The notes under the pieces are model-generated. The model ran no database searches. It was not told the origin of the DNA and was given only the letters and a program-made list of their open reading frames with translations. A program made the translations under genes and the position numbers. From positions 62,001 through 126,000 of the forward strand of contig NZ_JBGAFX010000006.1 in assembly GCF_044227025.1 (NCBI RefSeq): a stretch of DNA of 64,000 nucleotides. Reading direction: 5' to 3'. Positions 57,974 through 64,000 of this stretch are shown here, in pieces. The DNA comes from Dokdonella_A sp044227025 (GTDB lineage Bacteria > Pseudomonadota > Gammaproteobacteria > Xanthomonadales > Rhodanobacteraceae). Position 1 is the first letter of the stretch. Every line of letters starts with the position of its first letter.

Positions 57974-59365
57974 ATGAAATCCCGTTTTTGCGCATTGCCG
58001 CTGTTGCTCGCGGGCGCCGGCCTGCATGCGCAGGCGATCGAGCAGGGCACGCTGGAACTGCTCTGGGGCGACCCGTCGCCGGGTTCGTCGCAAGCGGCGC
58101 AGTTCGAGGTGTCTCTCGTCGACGCAAGTGGCATGCGACGCCCCCTCGACACCGACAGCGCCTTGCGCGCCGCCGGCAACCTGTTCGACCTGGCCGGTCG
58201 CAAGGTCGCGCTCAGCCTGCAGCCGGGTCCGTGGATCGGCGGGCGCCTCGCGCCGGAGGCGATGGTCGACGCGACGCCGACGGCCGATGCACCGCAGACT
58301 CCGCGCGTCGCAGGTGCGCAGCCGTGGGTCACGCTCGCGTGCAAGTTCAGCGACGTCGCCGCGCAGCCGCACGATCTCGCCTATTTCGGCACGATGTTGT
58401 CGAACCAGCCCGGTCGCCTCGATCATTACTGGCGAGAGGTGTCCTACAACAAGGTGAATGTCGCTGGCAGCACCGCGTATGGCTGGTTCACGTTGCCGCA
58501 TCCGCGTTCGTACTACGTGCCGGCAAGCGGCTCCGCCAACCTCACGAACCTGTTCAATGACTGCACGGCGGTTGCCGACAGCACGGTCAACTTCGCCGGT
58601 TTCGTCGGCGTCAACACGTTCTACAACGACGACCTCGACGGCTTTGCCTGGGGCGGCAGCCGCTATGCGACCCTCGATGGCGTGTCGAAGGTCTGGTACG
58701 TGACGTGGGAGCCACCGTGGGGGTATGCGAACGAGGCGCCGCTCGCGCACGAGATGGGACACGGCTTCGGCCTGCCGCATGCGAACAATTCCGACCTCGA
58801 TTCCGACACCTACGACAATCCGTGGGACGTGATGAGCGACAGCTGGCACAACGCCGGCAGCGATGCGACCTATGGCGCGCAGCCCAAGCACATCGGCATC
58901 TGGTCGCGCGACCACCTCGGCTGGATCGATGCGGCGCGCAAGCTGACGGTGTCGACCAATGGCGCGGTCAACGGCATCGTGCTCGACCGCGCCAGCCTGA
59001 TTGGTTCGACCCACGTGCAGATGATCGTCGTGACCCTGCCGGCACCGGAGCCGGCCACGCATTACTACGTGATCGAGGCACGCAAGCGCGTCGGCAATTA
59101 CGAGGCGAATCTCGCCGGCGACGCGGTCATCATCCACGAGGTGAAGACCGATCGCGATGCGCCGGCATGGAGCGTCGACGCCAGCGTGCCGCCTGCCAAC
59201 GTGTCGAACAACGAAGGCTCGATGTTCAAGGTCGGCGAAACCTGGACTGCGCCCGGCAACGCGTTCACCGTCAGCGTCGCGAGCGCGACCACCGACGGCT
59301 TCGTGCTGAACCTGCAGCGCGGCGCATCGAGTGACGTCATCTTCAAGAACGGATTCAACGGGTGA
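57974..59365 (+). CDS. Secreted metzincin-type metalloprotease with IFKNGFNG tag
   Basis: 463 residues. Signal peptide MKSRFCALPLLLAGAGLHA. The zinc site is H259-E260-x2-H263-x5-H269 (AHEMGHGFGLPHA), the HExxHxxGxxH metzincin signature, followed by a methionine in DNPWDVMSDSW that fits the Met-turn. The layout recalls M6/gametolysin-like enzymes with a C-terminal beta-domain. It ends GASSDVIFKNGFNG, a variant of the tag with Asn at the acidic position. It overlaps the HAD gene by GTGA. An extracellular or periplasmic peptidase. Confidence 0.87.
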   Translation: MKSRFCALPLLLAGAGLHAQAIEQGTLELLWGDPSPGSSQAAQFEVSLVDASGMRRPLDTDSALRAAGNLFDLAGRKVALSLQPGPWIGGRLAPEAMVDATPTADAPQTPRVAGAQPWVTLACKFSDVAAQPHDLAYFGTMLSNQPGRLDHYWREVSYNKVNVAGSTAYGWFTLPHPRSYYVPASGSANLTNLFNDCTAVADSTVNFAGFVGVNTFYNDDLDGFAWGGSRYATLDGVSKVWYVTWEPPWGYANEAPLAHEMGHGFGLPHANNSDLDSDTYDNPWDVMSDSWHNAGSDATYGAQPKHIGIWSRDHLGWIDAARKLTVSTNGAVNGIVLDRASLIGSTHVQMIVVTLPAPEPATHYYVIEARKRVGNYEANLAGDAVIIHEVKTDRDAPAWSVDASVPPANVSNNEGSMFKVGETWTAPGNAFTVSVASATTDGFVLNLQRGASSDVIFKNGFNG

Positions 59366-60000
59366 AGCTTGCGCTGTTCGATCTCGATGGAACCCTGATC
59401 GATTCCGAAACCGGCATCGTCCAGTCGATCGAATACGCGCTTGGTCGTCTCGGCGCGACCGCTCCGCCGCGCGAAACGCTGCGCGGCTGGATCGGCCCGC
59501 CGTTGCGCGCGACGTTCCCGCTCGTGCTCGGCGACGATCCCGCGCGCACCGAGCAGGCGGTCGCGCACTACAGCGAGCGCTTCACGACGATCGGCTGGAC
59601 CGAGCACACGCCGTATGCAGGCATCGATGCGGTGATTGACGCGCTCGCCGCGCGCGGCACGCGACTCGCGGTGGTCACCACCAAGGTCGAGCTGCACGCG
59701 GGCAGGATCGTGCAGAGCCTGCCGTTCGGCGCGCAATTCGAGCGGGTCTACGCCGCTGCGGCGGGCAGCACGCACAGTGAAAAGGCGACGATGATCGCGC
59801 GTGCGCTCAGCGACTTCGGCGTTGCGCCGGAACACGCGGCGATGGTCGGCGACCGCCACTTCGACATCGAGGGCGCACGCGCCAACGGCGTGCGCGCAAT
59901 CGGCGTCGGCTGGGGCTTCGGCAGCCGCGAGGAACTGCGCGATGCCGGTGCCGACGCGATCGCGACGACGCCGCAAGAACTGCCCGCCCTGCTGTCGTAG
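59362..60000 (+). CDS. HAD-superfamily phosphatase, phosphoglycolate phosphatase-like
   Basis: 212 residues from a GTG at 59362 overlapping the previous stop (GTGA). HAD motifs: FDLDGTL with D7 and D9, VVTTK in motif II, K near 140 and MVGDRHFDIEGARANG in motif IV. A helical cap (TGIVQSIEYALGRLGATAPP, GWIGPPLRATFPLVLGDD) places it in the Gph/PyrP-like branch. It would dephosphorylate a small metabolite in the cytoplasm. Translational coupling with a secreted protease gene is odd and probably reflects genome compaction. Confidence 0.9.
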   Translation: MKLALFDLDGTLIDSETGIVQSIEYALGRLGATAPPRETLRGWIGPPLRATFPLVLGDDPARTEQAVAHYSERFTTIGWTEHTPYAGIDAVIDALAARGTRLAVVTTKVELHAGRIVQSLPFGAQFERVYAAAAGSTHSEKATMIARALSDFGVAPEHAAMVGDRHFDIEGARANGVRAIGVGWGFGSREELRDAGADAIATTPQELPALLS

Positions 60001-60027
60001 GGCGGTACGCGCAGCGCGCGTGCCGCC
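60001..60027. terminator. Hairpin between convergent genes
   Basis: GGCGGTACGCGC and GCGCGTGCCGCC pair over 12 bp with one G-T wobble around AGC, directly after the HAD gene stop and 16 bp before the end of the minus gene at 60043. Confidence 0.6.
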
Positions 60028-60042
60028 GTCACGCGCCCCGCT

Positions 60043-60624
60043 TCACGCGCTGCCGTCCACACCGCGGACAGGTCGCGCCGACGCCAGTGCGGCGTGCAGG
60101 GTTGCCGGATCGGCGAGCGAAAGCAGGATGCGCGTGCCATCGTGCGCGCGCAGCAGGCAGACCCGGTTCCATGCGCCGGTAAGGATGCACAGCGCACGCT
60201 CGCCATCGCGCAGGCGGAACCAGCCCGAGGCAAGCTCGGGAAGGCCGATGCCCCAGGTGCGCAGGCCGGGTCGATGATCGCGTTCGGCATCGAGGTCGAC
60301 CACGCGCATGCCATTCGCGGCGAGTTCGGCAAGGGCGTAGTCGCGCCGGCTGAAGCCGGTTTCGAGGTGCAGGCGACCATCTTCGATGCGCGCATGGATG
60401 CGTGCGAACCTGCGCCGCAACCCGAGGTACATAGCGAGCGTGGTGGCGAACACGGCGGCGGGTGCGACCAGCACCACGGGCGTCGTCCGCGCCAGCGACC
60501 ACGTCAGCGCGAGCGAGGCGGCGACCAGCGTGAGCGGCAGCAGCAATGCGAGCGCCAGCAGCCAGCGCAGCGGGCGCTGCATCGATGCGGAAAGGGCGAG
60601 GTTCGTCACGCCGGCGCTGCTCAT
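60043..60624 (-). CDS. Membrane protein with bacterial PH-like domain
   Basis: 193 residues from the ATG at 60624 (an ATG at 60582 is an alternative). Two helices, LLALALLLPLTLVAASLAL and VLVAPAAVFATTLAMYLGL, are followed by a cytoplasmic beta-rich domain: FARIHARIEDGRLHLETGFS, RRDYALAELAANGMRVVDLD and ASGWFRLRDGERALCILTGA. That is the layout of bacterial PH-domain (DUF304/PH_10-like) membrane proteins. Role unknown; PH-like domains often bind lipids or partner proteins. Confidence 0.78.
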   Translation of the reverse strand: MSSAGVTNLALSASMQRPLRWLLALALLLPLTLVAASLALTWSLARTTPVVLVAPAAVFATTLAMYLGLRRRFARIHARIEDGRLHLETGFSRRDYALAELAANGMRVVDLDAERDHRPGLRTWGIGLPELASGWFRLRDGERALCILTGAWNRVCLLRAHDGTRILLSLADPATLHAALASARPVRGVDGSA

Positions 60625-60687
60625 CGGCGATGCCTGTCGGTGCGGAGCCTGTGCTAGCTTAACAAGCTTGCCCGGAAAGGAAATCGC

Positions 60688-62823
60688 GTGATGCTCGAGC
60701 AGATCCGTCGCACCAAGATCATCGCCACGCTCGGTCCCGCGACCGACGCGCCGGGAGCGCTGAAGCGACTGATCGCCGAGGGCGTCAACGTCGTGCGGCT
60801 GAACCTGTCACATGGCAGTGCCGAGGACCACAAGCTGCGCGCCGCTGCCGTACGCGCCGCGGCGGCCGAGCTCGGCATCGAGGTCGCCGTGCTGGCCGAC
60901 CTGCAGGGCCCGAAGATCCGCATCGAGCGCTTCGCGAACGGTCCGATCGAGATCGAGCCGGGCCAGCCGTTCACGCTTGACTGCAGTGACGATGCGCCGG
61001 CCGGCGACGCTACCCGCGTCGGCGTCAGCTATCACGACCTCTGGCGTGACGTGAAGCCGGCCGACGTGCTCATGCTCGACGACGGCCTCGTTTCGCTCGA
61101 GGTCGTCGAGGTGGTTGGTCGCGAAGTGCGTTGCAGCGTGCTGATCGGCGGACGCCTGTCCGACCGCAAGGGGATCAATCGCCTGGGCGGCGGCCTCACC
61201 GTCGCCGCGTTGTCGGACAAGGACCGCAACGACATCAAGCTGGCGGCCGAGCTCGGCGCGGATTTCCTCGCGGTTTCCTTCGTGAAGACCGCCGACGACA
61301 TCGAGCAGGCGCGCCGCCTGCTGCGCGAGGCCGGCGGAAATGCCGCCCTGGTCGCGAAGATCGAGCGCGCCGAGGCGATCACGAATCTTTCCGAAATCGT
61401 CGACGCGTCGGATGCGGTGATGGTCGCGCGCGGCGACCTCGGCGTGGAGATTGGCGATGCCGAGCTGCCGGGCCTGCAGAAGAAGATCATCCGCGAGGCG
61501 CTGGCGCAGAGTCGTGTCGTGATCACCGCGACGCAGATGATGCAGTCGATGGTCGAGTCGCCGATCCCGACGCGCGCGGAAGTGCTCGATGTCGCCAACG
61601 CGGTCATCGACGGCACCGATGCGGTCATGCTGTCGCAGGAAACCGCGGCCGGCAAACACCCGGACAAGGCGGTTGCGGCGATGCGCCGCGTCTGCCTCGG
61701 CGCCGAGCGCCAGTTCGAGCCGACCGAAGACATGAGTCCTGGCATGCACCGGCTCGATCGCACCGACCAGGCGATCGCGCTCGCCGCGATGTTCCTCGCC
61801 GACCAGGTCGGCGTGCGCGCGATCATCGCGCTGACCGAGAGCGGCGCGACCGCGCAGTGGCTGTCGCGTTACCGCTCGACCGTGCCGATCTACGCGCTCT
61901 CGCGCAATGCCGCGGCGCGCCGGCGCATGCTGCTGTACCGCGACGTGAATCCGGTCGAGTTCGATGCGCACGGCGCGGGACCGACGCAGGCCTCGCGCGA
62001 CGCGATCCAGCACCTGTTCCGCCTCGGCCACCTCGCGGTCGGCGATCGCGTGCTGATCACCAATGGCGACCACACCGGGCAGGGCGGCGGCACCAATACG
62101 CTCAAGCTGCTGCAGGTCGGCAACGAAGGCGTCGCTGAGCAAGCCGCGATGCTCTTCGCTCCACCCTGCGAGAAGGCATCGCGGCTTGCGCCGCTCCCAC
62201 AGAAGCGGTTGCCCCCATTGGCCTGTCGGCGGATTGGAGGTTGCGCCATGCGTACATCGCTGTATTCGATCCTTTGCATCGTGATTCGCCTCGGCGCGGT
62301 GCTGCTCGCGGTAAGTACGCTTGGCGGTGTGCTCTCGATGTGCCTCGCGCTGCGGGACGGAACCGCTGCCCTGGAACTCGTTCCCGCCCTGGTTGCGTTC
62401 GTGCTGACCCTGCTTGTCGCATTTTTCCTGTGGCTTTATCCCGGCCCGCTCGCGCGCATGGCCTCCACCCGGAGCAGCCAGCAGGTGCTCGAGAGTCCGA
62501 TCGCGGCTGCGCATGTGCAGTGGATTGCACTGAGTGTGCTTGGCATGTATTTCTTCGTCCAAGGACTGGTCGGTTTCGCGCACTACGAGATCCAGCAACT
62601 GATCGTCGGCGCGATCGCGGACCGGGAGATGCGCCTCGCGAAGTTCGTGCAGGTCGCCCTTTACTGGTTGTTGCAGATGGGTTTCGGGATGGCGTTGACA
62701 CTCGGCGCACGCGGTTTGACCGGCGTGCTCCAACGCATCCGCCATGGCGGCATGCCGCCGCAGGCTGAAGCGCCGGCGAACGCCGGCTCCGATGCTGCTG
62801 CGCGCACACGCGCACAGTCGTAA
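60688..62823 (+). CDS. pyk: Pyruvate kinase fused in frame to a membrane protein
   Basis: About 711 residues from GTG 60688 or, more likely, ATG 60691. Residues 1 to about 480 are a complete pyruvate kinase: RRTKIIATLGPATD, RLNLSHGSAEDH, ADLQGPKIRIERF, VMVARGDLGVEIGDAELPGL, TATQMMQSMVESPIPTRAEV and GTDAVMLSQETAAGKHPDKA. The enzyme ends normally near GGGTNTLKLLQVG, but no stop codon follows. The frame continues through a REP element (62141-62200) and a cysteine/proline linker into MRTSLYSILCIVIRLGAVLL, a four-helix membrane protein with its own ribosome binding site at 62248. Pyruvate kinase makes pyruvate and ATP from phosphoenolpyruvate and ADP. Whether a tethered form is made needs testing. 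Confidence 0.9.
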   Translation: MMLEQIRRTKIIATLGPATDAPGALKRLIAEGVNVVRLNLSHGSAEDHKLRAAAVRAAAAELGIEVAVLADLQGPKIRIERFANGPIEIEPGQPFTLDCSDDAPAGDATRVGVSYHDLWRDVKPADVLMLDDGLVSLEVVEVVGREVRCSVLIGGRLSDRKGINRLGGGLTVAALSDKDRNDIKLAAELGADFLAVSFVKTADDIEQARRLLREAGGNAALVAKIERAEAITNLSEIVDASDAVMVARGDLGVEIGDAELPGLQKKIIREALAQSRVVITATQMMQSMVESPIPTRAEVLDVANAVIDGTDAVMLSQETAAGKHPDKAVAAMRRVCLGAERQFEPTEDMSPGMHRLDRTDQAIALAAMFLADQVGVRAIIALTESGATAQWLSRYRSTVPIYALSRNAAARRRMLLYRDVNPVEFDAHGAGPTQASRDAIQHLFRLGHLAVGDRVLITNGDHTGQGGGTNTLKLLQVGNEGVAEQAAMLFAPPCEKASRLAPLPQKRLPPLACRRIGGCAMRTSLYSILCIVIRLGAVLLAVSTLGGVLSMCLALRDGTAALELVPALVAFVLTLLVAFFLWLYPGPLARMASTRSSQQVLESPIAAAHVQWIALSVLGMYFFVQGLVGFAHYEIQQLIVGAIADREMRLAKFVQVALYWLLQMGFGMALTLGARGLTGVLQRIRHGGMPPQAEAPANAGSDAAARTRAQS
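62141..62200. repeat. REP element, copy 2, inside the pyruvate kinase reading frame
   Basis: AAGCCGCGATGC (62141-62152) and GCATCGCGGCTT (62176-62187) are perfect 12 bp inverted arms, followed by GCGCCGCTCCCAC, the inverse of copy 1 at 56037. The element lies exactly where the pyruvate kinase stop codon would be expected and is open in that frame. Confidence 0.85.
62248..62823 (+). CDS. Membrane protein, possible independent product of the fused frame
   Basis: 191 residues if translation starts at ATG 62248, which has GGATTGGAGG ten bases upstream, a strong site. Helices: SILCIVIRLGAVLLAVSTL, LVPALVAFVLTLLVAFFLWL, WIALSVLGMYFFVQGLVGFA and VALYWLLQMGFGMALTLGA; then a hydrophilic end with AEAPANAGSDAAARTRAQS. 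No known family. The presence of its own ribosome binding site means it was, and may still be, a separate gene, with pyruvate kinase readthrough as a later event. Confidence 0.7.
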   Translation: MRTSLYSILCIVIRLGAVLLAVSTLGGVLSMCLALRDGTAALELVPALVAFVLTLLVAFFLWLYPGPLARMASTRSSQQVLESPIAAAHVQWIALSVLGMYFFVQGLVGFAHYEIQQLIVGAIADREMRLAKFVQVALYWLLQMGFGMALTLGARGLTGVLQRIRHGGMPPQAEAPANAGSDAAARTRAQS

Positions 62824-62871
62824 GATGCGGGCAGCGATCAACCGGATCGCAGGAATTCACGGAGGGCTGCC

Positions 62872-63312
62872 ATGTCGCGTCGCATCGTTGCATTGTTGTT
62901 GCTGGTCAGCGGCGGCATCGCTTTCGCGCAGTCCGACGCTCCTCCGCGCGTGGTCGTGCCCGACAAGCTCGCGGGTTCGTGGGTGCTGATCAATTCATCG
63001 GTCGAGGCCGATGTGCCGAACATCGCCAAGAACATCAGCTCACCCGGCTGTGCCGCGGTCTCGTTCGTGGTCGAGAAGGATGGCAGCACCAGCACGATCA
63101 AGGTGCAGCGCGTAGTGCCGGGTGGCGACCTCGCGAAGATCGCCGGGAGCATGGCGAAGAACATCCGCTTCGAGCCGACCGTGTCGAACGCGGGTCGCGA
63201 CCGCGTGTTCAGCTGGCTGATCTTCCCGTTCAACCTGCCGCAGGATGCCGCGGCGCGCACCGCGGTCATGCAGCAATGCCAGATCGACAAGCTCGCCTGG
63301 AAAGATCACTGA
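62872..63312 (+). CDS. Secreted protein with TonB-C-like fold (unassigned)
   Basis: 146 residues, CGGAGGGCTGCC before the ATG. Signal peptide MSRRIVALLLLVSGGIAFA. The body has GCAAVSFVVEKDGSTSTIKV, then VVPGGDLAKIAGSMAKNIRF and RVFSWLIFPFNLPQDA, a pattern like the C-terminal domain of TonB-related proteins ('v.f.v..dG.v.....g......a..a...w.f'). Two cysteines are far apart. Periplasmic role likely but unproven. It overlaps the next gene (TGATG). Confidence 0.72.
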   Translation: MSRRIVALLLLVSGGIAFAQSDAPPRVVVPDKLAGSWVLINSSVEADVPNIAKNISSPGCAAVSFVVEKDGSTSTIKVQRVVPGGDLAKIAGSMAKNIRFEPTVSNAGRDRVFSWLIFPFNLPQDAAARTAVMQQCQIDKLAWKDH

Positions 63313-64000
63313 TGGCGGGATGGAAGCGCGCCTGCGCGGCAGCCATCGTGCTGTGCGGGCTCGCATCAATGCATCAGGCAGCGGCTGCACCGTTCGAGCT
63401 GTCGGCGTTGCTGTGGCGGGGCATCGAAGTCGATCTCGTGATTCTCGCCGACGGCAAGACCGTCTGCACGTTGAAGGGCAAGGAGGCCGGCAACGCGGCG
63501 GCGGAGCCGGGCTGCCGCTTCGACCTCGCTCCGGCGACGCGTGTACTGCAGGTGCGCGGTCGCTACACGACGAACAACGGCGCCGGCAAGCCGGTGGCGC
63601 ATGCGGGTACGCAGGCCCTGCGCTTGCTCGACATGGCGTCGACGTCCAGACACCTGCTCGATGTGCAGCGACCGTATGGCGAACGCGTCGGCGCCTACAT
63701 CGATGCGTTGCGATCGCTCGCGCGCGACAACGGCGTAGAGCTGGACATCGAAGCCGGCACGCCGGTCGATGCGGCGGCGATCGCCGCCGCGGAAAAACGC
63801 CTCGGATTCGCATTGCCGCCGGAGTTCGTTTCGCTGCAGCGCACGCTGGGCGCGATCCGCATCGGCGACCACGGGATGACCCGGGTGGCGTCGCTGCGCG
63901 ATGCGTACGGCGCGATCGTCACGGACTGGGGCACGCCGGAATCGGCGATGACCGACGACTATTCACCGAAGATGCAGGAACTGCTGCGCGCGAGCACGCT
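63312..64000 (+). CDS. Secreted protein with SMI1/KNR4 (SUKH)-like domain, 3' end outside window
   Basis: ATG at 63312 overlaps the previous stop as TGATG; the frame stays open to base 64000 (229 codons). Signal peptide MAGWKRACAAAIVLCGLASM to about AAAA. A first domain of about 110 residues (LLWRGIEVDLVILADGKTVC, ATRVLQVRGRYTTNNGAGKP, SLARDNGVELDIEAGTP) is unassigned. AIAAAEKRLGFALPPEFVSL then QRTLGAIRIGDHG (from about residue 155) has the SUKH pattern 'E-x-x-LG-x-LP-x-x-[FY]'. SUKH domains occur in immunity and regulatory proteins; an exported one is unusual. Incomplete. Confidence 0.7.
   Translation, partial: MAGWKRACAAAIVLCGLASMHQAAAAPFELSALLWRGIEVDLVILADGKTVCTLKGKEAGNAAAEPGCRFDLAPATRVLQVRGRYTTNNGAGKPVAHAGTQALRLLDMASTSRHLLDVQRPYGERVGAYIDALRSLARDNGVELDIEAGTPVDAAAIAAAEKRLGFALPPEFVSLQRTLGAIRIGDHGMTRVASLRDAYGAIVTDWGTPESAMTDDYSPKMQELLRAST

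Noticed and set aside
60808..62841. Minus-strand frame of 677 codons over pyruvate kinase
   Set aside because: Shadow of the enzyme gene; Arg/His/Asp-rich without motifs.

Overview
The window is about 64 kb of GC-rich chromosome, with densely packed genes, strong G/C bias at third codon positions and GGAG-type ribosome binding sites. Gene content (subtilisin, S10 and metalloprotease-type secreted enzymes, YadG/YadH-like ABC exporter, an MddA-like methyltransferase, OsmC, hemerythrin) and GTGGGAGCGGC-type REP elements suggest a free-living gammaproteobacterium of the Lysobacterales (Xanthomonadales), perhaps Rhodanobacteraceae/Dokdonella-like. This placement is inference. I see no rRNA, tRNA, CRISPR array, insertion sequence or prophage.

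Layout. 0-3.5 kb: end of an M48 peptidase gene, two secreted proteins, then a 500 bp array of degenerate 21 bp repeats. 3.5-10 kb: an ABC exporter, a ClpS/zinc-finger/AAA+ fusion protein and an amidohydrolase lipoprotein. 10-13.3 kb: a decayed secreted-protein gene, then a pseudo-receiver/small GTPase/roadblock/roadblock operon. 13.4-20.4 kb: a beta-helix protein, a hemerythrin/membrane-protein/24-residue microprotein operon, small stress-type proteins and a second ABC exporter. 20.5-34 kb: a run of secreted proteins, including two convergent copies of a two-gene cassette. 34-46 kb: a tandem repeat block, secreted subtilisin and S10 peptidases, regulatory and membrane proteins, an MddA-like enzyme. 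47-55 kb: nitronate monooxygenase, a DUF4097 solenoid, a Fe-S-type uracil-DNA glycosylase, a CocE-type hydrolase, a NYN-domain protein. 55-64 kb: a thioredoxin-like protein, OsmC, pgk, a secreted metalloprotease, a HAD phosphatase, and a pyruvate kinase gene that reads in frame through a REP element into a membrane-protein gene.

The most striking theme is a short motif, [DE]-x-[IVL]-F-x-x-[GA]-F-[DE/N]. It sits at or very near the C-terminus of 13 intact, otherwise unrelated exported proteins (delta-60 propellers, beta-helices, a subtilisin, a metzincin-type protease, small GQP-family proteins). It also occurs in one pseudogene and, in variant form, just after the signal region of two further exported proteins. 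I do not know a named domain for it; it behaves like an undescribed tag of the secretome.

Other items deserving attention are the ClpS-ZnF-AAA+ fusion, the duplicated and decayed GQP/FTYQG cassette, the phase-locked 21 bp repeat array and the REP-mediated pyruvate kinase fusion. All assignments come from reading the sequence and remembered family features; no database search was run.
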